Shown here in pieces: positions 35,206 through 43,838 of a stretch of 64,000 nt of DNA. The stretch is from Dyadobacter beijingensis DSM 21582 (GTDB lineage: Bacteria; Bacteroidota; Bacteroidia; Cytophagales; Spirosomataceae): positions 1-64,000 of the forward strand of contig NZ_KB907790.1 in the NCBI RefSeq assembly GCF_000382205.1, written 5' to 3'. How positions within the stretch are numbered: the stretch's first letter is position 1; each line of letters begins with the position of its first letter. The translations under genes and the position numbers were made by a program. Under the pieces are notes generated by a model. That model saw only the letters and a program-made list of their open reading frames with translations. It was not told where the DNA came from and ran no database searches.

Positions 35206-37866
35206 ATGAGCGATTTAATTTTCTGGAAGGTGTGGTCGCCGTCTGAACGGCGGATGGCGGTCGGTGCTTTCCTGGTGCTGGTTTTGGGGATTGGGTTTTT
35301 GGTGTGGCAGTTTGCCGATCCGCTCGGGAATGTCGTGCGGTGGAATGTGGTGAGCGAACTGTCGGAAACCAGTGCGGTAGTGGATGTGCTGCAACTTGGA
35401 CAATGGCAATACGGCGTTTCGACGCCGACGCAACTGGTGACTGAAAGCTTTATGGCTTCGGTGATGGAAATCAATGCGGTGACAGTTTACGTGTTTTGGG
35501 CCGGCGCGCTGATCGGCCTTTCGCTGCTGCTCGCAGCACTCACTACCATGTCGCGCTTCTGGTACCTGGCGGGGATGATCCTTTTCATCCTCTTCCTTGC
35601 GTTTTCGAGATTGGAGGTTTTAGGCGTTTTCGGCGCGGAAAATCGGTTTCTGTTTCTCCTGGCGACGGTTTTATATGGCGGTATTACCTACTATTTCCAT
35701 GCATTCCGGCCGGATCTGGGCATGGGCATTCGCATTGCGGGACTGGCGGCCGTGTCGCTGGTCCTCGGTGCATTGGTGGCATTCGGTTCGGCGTCGCCTG
35801 TGCCTGCATTGACGGCCGCGGTGTATTCTTTTCCATTCTGGCTGGCTGTTACGATCCTTTTCCTGCTCGTTTCGGCCACTGAGATCATGGCCGGCCTCGT
35901 GTGGCTGAGCACAAGCGGGCAGGCGGGCAAAGGCCGGTCGGGCCTCGTACAGTTTATCGTGATCAGCGTGCTCTATTTGCTGCTTTTATTATTGATTTAC
36001 CTCCAAAATACCCGTCAGATCGACTGGAATGTGACTTTGATCAATCCGTTCTACCTTGCTTTGGCGTCAGGGATATTGGGGATCTGGGGTTTCAGAAGGC
36101 GCGCCGATTCGACCCAGGGCGTGTTGCCGTTCCGCAGCGCGGGCTTCTGGCTGTATATGGGACTGTTCATCAGCGCGGTCTCTTTTGGAGGATTAACGGC
36201 CGGGATGGCGAATGATCCGGTACTCGAAACATTAGAAGACGTGACTGTTCAGGGCCAGCTGGCGATGGGGCTTCTATTCCTGTTTTATATCCTGGTCAAT
36301 TTTTATGAGGTATTTCAGCAAAAGCTGGCTGTTTACAAGGTGCTGTACAAACCGCTCCGCTTTGGTCTCACGCAGACGCGCCTGTTCGGGTTTGCGGGCG
36401 TGGTGGTGCTGTTTTCCATGCAAAGGCTTCTGCCGGTGAACCAGGCGATTGCAGGCTATTTCAATGGATTGGGCGATCTGCATACGAAAACGGAGGAATT
36501 TACCCTCGCCGAGCAGTACTACAAGCTGGCATTGCAGCAGGAATTTCAAAATCATAAGTCGAACTACGCGCTGGCGTCGATCGCGTTGAAGCAGGGCGAC
36601 CGGAATGCGGGCGCTTACTATTTCAGGCAGGCATTGCTGAAAAACCCGTCGCCGCAGGCGTATGCGGGGCTGAGCGGGATTTTGATGCAGGAAAGCCTCT
36701 TTTTCGATGCCGTATACAGTTTACAGGAAGGTATCCGCCGCTTTCCGGCCAATGGCGAACTGCTGAACAACCTCGGTATGCTGTATTCCAAAACCAATGT
36801 GGCCGACTCGGCATACTACTACCTCGACCTGGCGAAAAACAATGCAATCCGCCCCGAGATCCCGGCGACGAACCTGCTCGCTATCCTCGCGAAAAGCACA
36901 GATTCGGGGTTACTGGATTCATTAGCAGAAGCTTCCGAGAAACGGGATTACCTTTCCTGGCAGGCCAACTGGCTTGCAGTGCAGAACCTGCGGCAGCGGT
37001 TTTCCAAAGAGGCATTTAACCCCCAGGCTGTACCGAAAGATTCGCTGCTGAGCGTATCGTCGTTGGCATATCTGCTCAATTACGCCACGAATCAAGCGCG
37101 TTTCGACACTTTACCGGCCGCATTGCTGCCAAAACTGGCGGCGAAAAACCCGGTATTGTCGCAAGACTTGTCGCTGGCCGCATTATACCCCGAGTTTTAT
37201 AGCGGCAGCAAGCTGAAAGCCCTTGAAGTCCTGACGGGTTGGGCGGCTGAGGAAGGGGAAAAAAGTGATTTGTACCACAAAATATTGGGACACTGGCTAT
37301 TGCAGCTCGGGCTGTACGATAAGGCCATCGAGTCGCTGTCGGTCGTGGAGGGCATTGAAGGGACGATCGGGATGGCGGTGGCTAATGCATTAGCGGGTAA
37401 AAAGGAGGTGGCCGTGATTTTGCTCGATAAAATCCAGGATCAGGAAAAAAGCCCGGCTTTGGAGCAGTTGAAACAGACATTGTTCTCCGGCGCTAAGCCA
37501 AAATCAGTGTCGGATTCCCTTTTCGCGGTGTTGTCAAAATCCCCGTCCGCTGCTAATTTTGATAAGGCGGTAAAAACCAACCCCTTCGATGCGCGCATTG
37601 TAGCGGCGACATCGGAGTTTTACAGGGGCAAAAAGCAGGTAAAAGAGGCGTATCAGCTGGTGCTCGATGCCCTGCGTTACAACGAATATGCGACAGAACT
37701 TTGGGAACAATATGCCTACCTGAGCCTCGAACAGGGCTTGCTGGGGCAGGCTGCAGAGGGCGAAGAGAAGGTCCGGCAGTATGCATTGCCAGCCGGTTAT
37801 CAGCGTTTTTTGGCGCGCTATCAGCCGATGCGGGCACTTATCGAAAAACAAAGAGCTGCATTTTAA
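35206..37866 (+). CDS. large membrane protein with N-terminal helices and C-terminal TPRs
   Basis: An 886-residue protein. About eleven or twelve hydrophobic helices fill residues 15-405 (VGAFLVLVLGIGFLVWQF, then several Leu/Val-rich segments). From residue 420 on, TPR helices follow (LAEQYYKLALQQEF, PQAYAGLSGILMQESLFFDA, ELLNNLGMLYSK) to the end. I do not recognise a named family; the layout resembles O-antigen-ligase-like or rhomboid-like proteins with TPR tails, but no catalytic motif is evident. ATG at 35206, six bases after the +1 frame of the broken toxin gene ends. It may be read from the same promoter. Confidence 0.7.
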   Translation: MSDLIFWKVWSPSERRMAVGAFLVLVLGIGFLVWQFADPLGNVVRWNVVSELSETSAVVDVLQLGQWQYGVSTPTQLVTESFMASVMEINAVTVYVFWAGALIGLSLLLAALTTMSRFWYLAGMILFILFLAFSRLEVLGVFGAENRFLFLLATVLYGGITYYFHAFRPDLGMGIRIAGLAAVSLVLGALVAFGSASPVPALTAAVYSFPFWLAVTILFLLVSATEIMAGLVWLSTSGQAGKGRSGLVQFIVISVLYLLLLLLIYLQNTRQIDWNVTLINPFYLALASGILGIWGFRRRADSTQGVLPFRSAGFWLYMGLFISAVSFGGLTAGMANDPVLETLEDVTVQGQLAMGLLFLFYILVNFYEVFQQKLAVYKVLYKPLRFGLTQTRLFGFAGVVVLFSMQRLLPVNQAIAGYFNGLGDLHTKTEEFTLAEQYYKLALQQEFQNHKSNYALASIALKQGDRNAGAYYFRQALLKNPSPQAYAGLSGILMQESLFFDAVYSLQEGIRRFPANGELLNNLGMLYSKTNVADSAYYYLDLAKNNAIRPEIPATNLLAILAKSTDSGLLDSLAEASEKRDYLSWQANWLAVQNLRQRFSKEAFNPQAVPKDSLLSVSSLAYLLNYATNQARFDTLPAALLPKLAAKNPVLSQDLSLAALYPEFYSGSKLKALEVLTGWAAEEGEKSDLYHKILGHWLLQLGLYDKAIESLSVVEGIEGTIGMAVANALAGKKEVAVILLDKIQDQEKSPALEQLKQTLFSGAKPKSVSDSLFAVLSKSPSAANFDKAVKTNPFDARIVAATSEFYRGKKQVKEAYQLVLDALRYNEYATELWEQYAYLSLEQGLLGQAAEGEEKVRQYALPAGYQRFLARYQPMRALIEKQRAAF

Positions 37867-37907
37867 TGATTTGATATTTTAGCCATCTCAAAAATTACAC
37901 TTCACCA

Positions 37908-38363
37908 ATGACGGCCTTGTCCTGGAAATCCAATTTCAATGAAACGGAATGCCGGATTTTCCGGGGCAAAGTCATAGCCGGCATCCTTAAAACATCCCCC
38001 TGGAAATACGATGGCCGCGGCGAGCTGGACGGCTACATGCTCACATTCAAAACCACAGGATTTTTCCAGCGGCACACCGAAATCCGCGATATCGACGGCA
38101 GCCGCAAATTAGGAGAAATCGAATATAATTTGCTCGGAAGCTCGGCCCGGATTACCTACGACGGAATGCATTACAAATGGAAATTCGACTCGTGGACGCG
38201 CCGCAAATGGCAGGTGAGCGATGGCGAATGGACGGCGCGTTTCGAAGCCGCCGGGTTCTGGAAGAGGGAGGGGCATGTGACCAACGACGATATTCCGCCG
38301 CCCGTTGTATTGGCGTCTTTCTTTGTACAAGCATATTTTCGTAAAATTTCCGCCGCATCGTGA
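37908..38363 (+). CDS. hypothetical protein, 151 aa
   Basis: A soluble 151-residue protein rich in Trp, Phe and Tyr with alternating beta strands (MLTFKTTGFFQRHTEIRDID, then ARITYDGMHYKWKFDSW). The beta-rich pattern with a hinted central helix and aromatic repeats recalls a tubby C-terminal/LURP-one-like scaffold, but I cannot confirm it. No signal peptide. ATG at 37908, 41 bases after the TPR gene. An overlapping minus-strand frame at 38171-39025 is a shadow of the ABC gene. Function unknown. Confidence 0.6.
   Translation: MTALSWKSNFNETECRIFRGKVIAGILKTSPWKYDGRGELDGYMLTFKTTGFFQRHTEIRDIDGSRKLGEIEYNLLGSSARITYDGMHYKWKFDSWTRRKWQVSDGEWTARFEAAGFWKREGHVTNDDIPPPVVLASFFVQAYFRKISAAS
38310..38341 (+). 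promoter_or_regulatory. weak promoter candidate for the LolD-like gene
   Basis: TTG (38310-38312), 21-base spacer, TATTTTCG (38334-38341), 7 of 8 matches to TAnnTTTG. It lies inside the end of the preceding gene, about 55 bases before the ABC gene start. Confidence 0.3.
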
Positions 38364-38395
38364 CAGTCCAACTTCTCAACTGAAAAGTCATTTAC

Positions 38396-39106
38396 ATGAA
38401 AATCATTGAAACCAGCGAGATCGCCAAGCGCTATGTAATGGGCAGCGAAATCATCCAGGCGCTTAAATCCGTTACGATTTCGGTTAACAAGGGGGAATAT
38501 GTGGCGTTTATGGGGCCGTCTGGCTCTGGTAAATCGACTTTGATGAACATTATCGGGTGCCTCGACACGCCTACGACCGGTAAATACATCCTGAACAGCA
38601 AGGACGTCAGCGACATGACCGAAAGCGAGCTGGCCGAGATCCGCAACAAGGAAATCGGGTTTGTGTTCCAGACGTTTAACCTGCTTCCAAGAATGTCGTC
38701 GCTGGACAATGTGGCTTTGCCGCTCATTTACGCGGGACTGAGCAAAGCCGACCGGACCGAAAAGGCCATGCTGTCGCTGAAAAACGTTGGTCTTGAAAAC
38801 CGGGCCGGTCACAAACCTAATGAACTTTCCGGCGGCCAGCGCCAGCGCGTTGCCATCGCCCGTGCGCTCGTGAACGATCCCAGCATCCTGCTCGCCGACG
38901 AACCGACTGGTAACCTCGATACTAAAACGTCCTACGAAATCATGGATCTTTTCGACCAGCTTTACAGCAAGGGCAACACGATCGTCATGGTAACGCACGA
39001 AGAGGACATCGCCCATTACGCCCACCGCATCGTCCGCCTCCGCGACGGCCTCGTCGAATCAGACACGATCAACCCGAACCCGACCAAGGTGAGTGCGTTG
39101 GTTTGA
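38396..39106 (+). CDS. ABC transporter ATP-binding protein, LolD/MacB type
   Basis: A 236-residue ATPase of the MacB/LolD/FtsE class, which powers lipoprotein release or export systems. Motifs: Walker A GPSGSGKSTLMN, Q-loop FVFQTFNLL, signature LSGGQRQRVAIARAL, Walker B LLADEPTGNLD, H-loop MVTHEED. No permease gene lies next to it; the partner must be elsewhere. ATG at 38396. Its stop is 14 bases before a promoter for the RluA gene and 72 bases before a hairpin. Confidence 0.94.
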   Translation: MKIIETSEIAKRYVMGSEIIQALKSVTISVNKGEYVAFMGPSGSGKSTLMNIIGCLDTPTTGKYILNSKDVSDMTESELAEIRNKEIGFVFQTFNLLPRMSSLDNVALPLIYAGLSKADRTEKAMLSLKNVGLENRAGHKPNELSGGQRQRVAIARALVNDPSILLADEPTGNLDTKTSYEIMDLFDQLYSKGNTIVMVTHEEDIAHYAHRIVRLRDGLVESDTINPNPTKVSALV

Positions 39107-39120
39107 GAACCGCAAAGAAG

Positions 39121-39151
39121 TTTACAGAAACAAATAGTATAGTTATCTTTG
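39121..39151 (+). promoter_or_regulatory. promoter of the second RluA-type gene
   Basis: TTTA (39121-39124), 19-base spacer, TATCTTTG (39144-39151). The -7 box is a perfect TAnnTTTG. It predicts a leader of about 80 bases that contains the hairpin at 39179-39220. Confidence 0.55.
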
Positions 39152-39178
39152 CAGCGGATACGGGCCTGTGGCCGAAAG

Positions 39179-39220
39179 AATCCGGATGAATGGCCGAAAA
39201 TGGGGCGCATCATCCGGATT
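39179..39220 (+). terminator. hairpin with T-run in the rluA leader (terminator or attenuator)
   Basis: AATCCGGATGA (39179-39189) and TCATCCGGATT (39210-39220) form a perfect 11-bp stem, followed by ATTTTTATAG. It may terminate the upstream ABC transcript. If the promoter at 39121 is used, it lies inside the leader of the next gene and could attenuate it. Confidence 0.6.
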
Positions 39221-39237
39221 ATTTTTATAGAAACATT

Positions 39238-39960
39238 ATGAAAATCAATTTCAAAGACATCATATTATTTGAGGACGAGGACTTTCTGGTGGTCAACAAA
39301 CCGCCGCACCTGGCAACGCTCGACGAGCGTACGGCCGACCGCGGCGGAAGCGTGCTGAGACTTGCCAAAGAGTATAACCCCGAGTTGCAGGCGGCGCACC
39401 GGCTCGATAAAGAGACCTCGGGTGCATTGGCATTCGCCAAAAATCCGGCAGCCTACCGGCATCTGGCGATGCAGTTCGAGCACCGCGAGGTAACCAAACG
39501 GTACCACGCTGTCGTGAACGGCATTCATGATCTGGAAAACATTTCCGTATACCTCCCCATTCTGCCACTTAAAAATGGTACAGCTGTTAAAATCGACAGG
39601 GCTGCGGGGAAAGAGGCCGAGACTATTTTCAATACATTGCAGGTTTACCGCGGGTACACTTTAGTGGAATGTATCCCCATTACAGGGCGCATGCACCAGA
39701 TCCGCGTGCATTTGTCGTGCCTGAAAGCGCCGATCGTCTGTGACCCGCAATATGGTGGCGAGCAGATTTTCCTTTCTAGCCTGAAACGCAAGTTCAATTT
39801 GAAAAAAGATACGGAGGAACAGCCTCTTATTCAGCGTGTTGCGTTGCATGCGCGGTCACTGTCTTTTGCGATTATGAACGGAGAGGATATACGCGTAGAA
39901 GCGCCTTACCCGAAGGATTTCGATGTGTTGGTGAAGCAATTGAATAAGTTCGGCATGTGA
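39238..39960 (+). CDS. RluA-family RNA pseudouridine synthase
   Basis: A 240-residue pseudouridine synthase. The catalytic motif AHRLDKETSGALAFAKNP bears the Asp, preceded by LVVNKPPHLATLDE and followed by GRMHQIRVHLSCLKAPIVCD. No S4 domain. The start is ATG 39238 (MKINFKDIIL); the longer frame from 39190 would pass through the hairpin and has no family match. It is the second such enzyme in the window, about 30-35 percent alike to the first by eye. Target RNA unknown. Confidence 0.92.
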   Translation: MKINFKDIILFEDEDFLVVNKPPHLATLDERTADRGGSVLRLAKEYNPELQAAHRLDKETSGALAFAKNPAAYRHLAMQFEHREVTKRYHAVVNGIHDLENISVYLPILPLKNGTAVKIDRAAGKEAETIFNTLQVYRGYTLVECIPITGRMHQIRVHLSCLKAPIVCDPQYGGEQIFLSSLKRKFNLKKDTEEQPLIQRVALHARSLSFAIMNGEDIRVEAPYPKDFDVLVKQLNKFGM

Positions 39961-39970
39961 TAGCATGGTT

Positions 39971-40002
39971 TTTGTTGAATGCTGAAAAGTTGTGTACGTT
40001 TA
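39971..40002 (+). promoter_or_regulatory. promoter of the tandem paralogue pair
   Basis: TTTG (39971-39974), 20-base spacer, TACGTTTA (39995-40002), 7 of 8 matches at -7. It follows the RluA stop by ten bases and gives a leader of about 27 bases. Confidence 0.55.
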
Positions 40003-40034
40003 AAACACATTTTCCATTCAAAACACCTAAAACT

Positions 40035-40769
40035 ATGCGGGCACACACATTACCTAAAGTCATTTTATTGTCACAAATATTGCTGGCAGCATTGCTATGC
40101 CAGAACGCTTTTGCGCAGGAAGGCCGCAAGAACGACGTGATCGTCAAACGCGACAGTTCACGCATTCAGGCGTTGATTACGCAGATGAGCTACGAAAAGA
40201 TCAACTACCGTGACCTTGGCAAAGCCGACAGCGCGGCGACGTATATCTATCTCGATCAGGTAGCGCGGGTGTTGCTGAAAAACGGTAAAATCATCAATGT
40301 AAAGGATTCCATTCCACCGGGTCGTATCCCACCCGACAGCGTGGGCCAGTACGCGGACATGAACAATCTGCCCACTGATCCGTTTGAGAAAAGTGTCGTG
40401 ATGGCTAACTCAGACCAGCTGCGGGATAAATATGAATACCATCATAACCGCGCGATCGACGGCAAACAAGGCGCCATAGTGTTTACGTCCGTGGCCGTCG
40501 CGACGCTGGTATCCGGCATTATCGTCGCCAGCACCGGCGACAGCCCCGACAATAAAACAATCGGAACTTCGCTCGCGATAGCCGGCCCTGCGGTAGGGGT
40601 TGTGTTTGGGTTAATAGGATATAAAAACTTCAAAATACATAGCCGAAAGGCCGAAAAAATCAAGACCGAGCTGGAACGCCGTAACCAGCCTTTGACCACG
40701 CTGAGGATTACGCCGGCGATCGATCCGTTCACTAAGTCGGCGCGGTTGGGGCTAAGGTTGTCGTTCTGA
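40035..40769 (+). CDS. exported hypothetical protein, paralogue 1
   Basis: A 244-residue exported protein: signal peptide (LLSQILLAALLCQNAFAQ), a short beta-rich N-terminal domain with the pattern KNDVIVKRDSSRIQALITQM, then a central glycine-rich hydrophobic hairpin (about residues 150-195) and a C-terminal basic/polar segment ending in LSF. The start is ATG 40035 (MRAHTLPK); the frame extends upstream to 39957. Residues ~25-65 and the C-terminal helix match the next gene, so the two are tandem duplicates. I do not know the function; the hairpin suggests membrane association. Confidence 0.7.
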   Translation: MRAHTLPKVILLSQILLAALLCQNAFAQEGRKNDVIVKRDSSRIQALITQMSYEKINYRDLGKADSAATYIYLDQVARVLLKNGKIINVKDSIPPGRIPPDSVGQYADMNNLPTDPFEKSVVMANSDQLRDKYEYHHNRAIDGKQGAIVFTSVAVATLVSGIIVASTGDSPDNKTIGTSLAIAGPAVGVVFGLIGYKNFKIHSRKAEKIKTELERRNQPLTTLRITPAIDPFTKSARLGLRLSF

Positions 40770-40825
40770 TTGGAGAAAAATGGTTACTTTCATAGAGTTA
40801 AATCATTCTGTACAACTCGTTTCAA

Positions 40826-41620
40826 ATGAAAGTAATTCTACCCAAGCTGAAAAGCCAGCTTTTAGCCATGTTGATGCTGCTATTGGTCGCGCAGGCGTAC
40901 GCGCAAACGCCCCGCAAGGCGGATGTAATCATCCTGCGTGACGAGTCCAGACTGGAAGTACTGATCCAGGAGGTGGATAATGAAATCGTAAAATACAAAA
41001 AACTGAGCGACCCGGAAGGGCCGCTTTTTTCCGTTAAAAAGAGTGAAATCGCATCGATCCGTTACGGGAACGGTGAAGTGGAAACGTTCGAAGCGACGCT
41101 GGAAGTCCAGAGCTATTATTCGCCTACAAAGCCCGAAGCGCCACAGCGCGAAGAACCGAAACCCGTGCGGAGAGCGCCTGTCGGACCGGTAAAACCATCC
41201 GTACAGTTCGCGGACGACGTACGCAGTTCTTCGCCGGAACACCTTCGCAGCATGTACAAATATTACAAATCACATTCGAAAACGGGCATGATCATGGGCA
41301 TTGTGGGCACTTCTGTGGGCATTGTGGTTGCGGGGATCGGTACGGGGATCGTTGCCAGTGCCGTGGATGATAATGGCAATTTCAAAAGTTACCAGGACGA
41401 GCTGCGTGCGCGCAAGGGCGCTTATATGATGGTGGGAGGCTTTGCGGGTGCCGCCACATTCGGCACGGTGGGTTTTATCAAGGCAGGTAAAAACGGGTCG
41501 AAAGCCAGCCGCATCCGCCGCGAACTGATCCGCCGCGGGGAGCCGCTCACATTTGGTATCAGGCCGTCGTTCAATCCGATGCTACGGACTGGAAACGTGA
41601 CGTTTGCAGTGAATTTCTAA
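40826..41620 (+). CDS. exported hypothetical protein, paralogue 2
   Basis: A 264-residue exported protein, paralogue of the upstream gene. It shares the signal peptide, the N-terminal RKADVIILRDESRLEVLIQE pattern and the central hydrophobic hairpin (GMIMGIVGTSVGIVVAGIG, then MVGGFAGAATFGTVGF), and ends in VNF. A Pro/Arg-rich insertion (about residues 100-125) distinguishes it. ATG at 40826. The 56-base spacer between the two genes has no promoter I trust, so they may be cotranscribed. A strong bidirectional terminator follows the stop by 13 bases. Confidence 0.7.
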   Translation: MKVILPKLKSQLLAMLMLLLVAQAYAQTPRKADVIILRDESRLEVLIQEVDNEIVKYKKLSDPEGPLFSVKKSEIASIRYGNGEVETFEATLEVQSYYSPTKPEAPQREEPKPVRRAPVGPVKPSVQFADDVRSSSPEHLRSMYKYYKSHSKTGMIMGIVGTSVGIVVAGIGTGIVASAVDDNGNFKSYQDELRARKGAYMMVGGFAGAATFGTVGFIKAGKNGSKASRIRRELIRRGEPLTFGIRPSFNPMLRTGNVTFAVNF

Positions 41621-41633
41621 TTAGCAGGAACAT

Positions 41634-41671
41634 AAAAAAGCGGGCTCTGATCATTCAGAGCCCGCTTTTTT
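41634..41671. terminator. bidirectional Rho-independent terminator
   Basis: AAAAAAGCGGGCTCTGA, 4-base loop, TCAGAGCCCGCTTTTTT: a perfect 17-bp stem between the convergent paralogue gene and outer-membrane gene, with T-runs on both strands. Confidence 0.92.
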
Positions 41672-41687
41672 ATGCTTTTGGAATTTC

Positions 41688-42218
41688 TTAGAATTTGAAT
41701 GCGATACCTGCTTTCAGAGGGGATGCATTGTAACCAACTTCAGCGAATACGCCCATATTCGGCTTGAAATAGTAACGCGCGCCGGCAAATACACCGAAGA
41801 ATACGCCGCTGCCGTAGCCATCGTCGTAGAAGCCCGAGTAGCCATCAGGATCGCTGAACGAAGAGATACGGTAACCCAATGAAGGACCTGCGTACAGATC
41901 GAGGTTGTCCAGTTTCAGAAAGTGCTTTCCGTAGTGGTAAGAACCACGCGCAGCTACCGTGAAGAAGTTATATCTCCATTTGTAACCAATGTAACCGTAG
42001 TTCCACGTAACGAAGTCGGCCTGAGCACCTACGCTGATAAAATCATGCACGCCGCCTTCGAATGAAGCACCTACTCCGACGCCACCGCCGCCGTAGGTAC
42101 CGCCAAGGTTGATACCTGCATTCAATAGTTTATCTCCTTTTTCAAATTGGGCGAACGCCTTTTCGGAAGCTGCGCTGAAAAGGGCTGCAACTACCAGCAT
42201 GAATAGAGTCTTTTTCAT
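41688..42218 (-). CDS. outer-membrane beta-barrel protein, 176 aa
   Basis: A 176-residue small barrel with a signal peptide (LFMLVVAALFSAASEKAFAQ). The mature part alternates aromatic/glycine residues (GINLGGTYGGGGVGVGASF, NYGYIGYKWRYNFFTVAARG) and ends in AGIAFKF, the C-terminal aromatic typical of BAM substrates. Function unknown. ATG at 42218. Upstream a perfect 10-bp inverted repeat brackets a promoter-like region, suggesting control by a dimeric regulator. Confidence 0.8.
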   Translation of the reverse strand: MKKTLFMLVVAALFSAASEKAFAQFEKGDKLLNAGINLGGTYGGGGVGVGASFEGGVHDFISVGAQADFVTWNYGYIGYKWRYNFFTVAARGSYHYGKHFLKLDNLDLYAGPSLGYRISSFSDPDGYSGFYDDGYGSGVFFGVFAGARYYFKPNMGVFAEVGYNASPLKAGIAFKF

Positions 42219-42246
42219 CGTAATAGATTAGTTATTGTTAAATAAT

Positions 42247-42296
42247 AATGGCACAAATTAAAGCCTTTATTTCAATGCTTCAAAACTTGTGCCATT
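42247..42296 (-). promoter_or_regulatory. inverted repeat around the OMP gene promoter
   Basis: AATGGCACAA (42247-42256) and TTGTGCCATT (42287-42296) are perfect 10-bp inverted copies with 30 bases between. On the minus strand the interior holds a TTTTG (42285-42281) and TAATTTG (42260-42254) at about 20 bases spacing, resembling -33 and -7 boxes. A looping operator or stable hairpin are both possible. Confidence 0.45.
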
Positions 42297-42359
42297 TATA
42301 GTTATTAACCGGAGATTCCAACTTTATAAGCGGTACCGGCTTCTTTATTTAATCCAAAA

Positions 42360-43049
42360 TCAGATGTGCTTACGGAGCTTGTCCTTAAACACCTTTTTGA
42401 ATTTGTCCAGTTTTGGGGCAATCACAAAGGCGCAATAGCCCTGCTCCGGATTGTTGGCAAAATAATTCTGGTGGTAGTCTTCTGCCGGGTAAAACTTCTG
42501 GAATTTCGTGATCTCGGTTACAATCGGATTCGCATATGCGCCCGATTTGTCCAGTTCAACCTTCGCCGTTTCCGCCAGCTGCTTCTGCGCGTCGTTGTGG
42601 TAAAAAATGACTGAACGGTATTGGGTACCGACGTCATTTCCCTGACGGTTCAGTGTGGTAGGATCGTGGCTCCGGAAGAACGCTTCCAGCAGGTCGGCGT
42701 AGCTGATCACCTTGGGATCGTAGGTCACCTCCACGCATTCGGCGTGACCGGTATTGCCCGTGCATACGGCCTTATAAGTGGGGTTGGGGTCGTGCCCGCC
42801 CGAGTAACCCGAAACCACCTTCTTTACGCCATCAAGTGATTCCATTACGGCCTCGGTACACCAGAAACACCCTGTCCCAAATGTGGCGATTTCAGTATTC
42901 GCGGTATCGACGTTGGTTTCGTCCAGTGCGGCTGAGGCTGTTTCTTTGTCCATTTTGCTCTTGTGTTTTTTGTCCGATTGCGCGCACGACACCAGGGCCA
43001 TGCAGCACAAAAATATAAACGTGAAAATCGGGATGGTGGTTCTCATCAT
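42360..43049 (-). CDS. msrA: peptide-methionine (S)-S-oxide reductase, lipoprotein
   Basis: Repairs methionine sulfoxide in proteins. Active-site motif GTGCFWCTEAVM holds the catalytic Cys, SGYSGGHDPNPTY and the resolving Cys in GYCAFVIAPKLDKFKK follow. The N-terminus has a lipobox (LVSC), so this copy acts outside the cytoplasm, fitting envelope oxidative repair. Start ATG 43049 or the next at 43046 (MMRTTIPIF); the frame runs on to 43091 without reason. No MsrB is adjacent. Length 229 aa. Confidence 0.93.
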   Translation of the reverse strand: MMRTTIPIFTFIFLCCMALVSCAQSDKKHKSKMDKETASAALDETNVDTANTEIATFGTGCFWCTEAVMESLDGVKKVVSGYSGGHDPNPTYKAVCTGNTGHAECVEVTYDPKVISYADLLEAFFRSHDPTTLNRQGNDVGTQYRSVIFYHNDAQKQLAETAKVELDKSGAYANPIVTEITKFQKFYPAEDYHQNYFANNPEQGYCAFVIAPKLDKFKKVFKDKLRKHI

Positions 43050-43192
43050 AACAATACGGGTTATTGACTTTTCGGTAACGATTACTTGCACAATAAAGTT
43101 TTATCAGCGTAATCGTATAATATTTACGAAATTTGACGGCCGAAAGATCGGGATCGCGTAATATCCCGTCGGAATCAAATCTCCGGTAGTTT

Positions 43193-43741
43193 ATGACCTA
43201 TCTTCATTTCAAAGCGCTCCATATCATATTCGTAGTCAGCTGGTTTGCAGGGCTCTTTTACATGCCGCGACTATTTGTATACCACACAGAGGCCAACGAC
43301 AAGCCGAGCCCGGAGCGCGAAATCCTTTTTGCACAATTTACCAAAATGGAGAAGTTGCTCTTCAACGCGATCATGACGCCTGCCTGCTGGCTTGCATTGC
43401 TTTGCGGCACGGCCATGCTGTACATTACCCCCGCCTGGCTCGATCAGGGCTGGATGAAGCTGAAACTCGTCTTCGTCCTCGGATTGCTCGCTTATCATTC
43501 TGTTACGCGTAAAATCCTGTTGGAACTGCGCGCCGGCAAATTCCGCTTTTCGTCATTCCAGTTGCGGCTTTTTAATGAATTAGCGACGATATTCCTCTTT
43601 TCCATCGTCTTTTTGGTAGTATTGAAAAACACGGTCGACTGGCTTTGGGGCGTTTTGGGACTTATTGCATTTGCCATCGTGATCATGACTGCCGTGAGGA
43701 TCGTGAAGCGGATGCGGGAGAAAAAGACGAATGCAGGCTAA
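43193..43741 (+). CDS. hemJ: protoporphyrinogen IX oxidase, HemJ family
   Basis: A 182-residue, four-helix inner-membrane protein of the HemJ/CopD-like family, which oxidises protoporphyrinogen to protoporphyrin in haem synthesis. Key features: HIIFVVSWFAGLFYMPRLFV with the haem-ligand-type His in the first helix, and KLKLVFVLGLLAYH with the Lys/His of the third helix. ATG at 43193. No other hem genes are adjacent. Divergent from msrA with a 143-base spacer. Confidence 0.83.
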   Translation: MTYLHFKALHIIFVVSWFAGLFYMPRLFVYHTEANDKPSPEREILFAQFTKMEKLLFNAIMTPACWLALLCGTAMLYITPAWLDQGWMKLKLVFVLGLLAYHSVTRKILLELRAGKFRFSSFQLRLFNELATIFLFSIVFLVVLKNTVDWLWGVLGLIAFAIVIMTAVRIVKRMREKKTNAG

Positions 43742-43838
43742 TGCTTTTAAGTTTGAACAATGCAGCTGCCGGAAACCTGCCATTTCCGGGGCATTGTCGC
43801 GCGACAGGGCAAAACTACTTCCGGCAGGGAGGTTCCGT

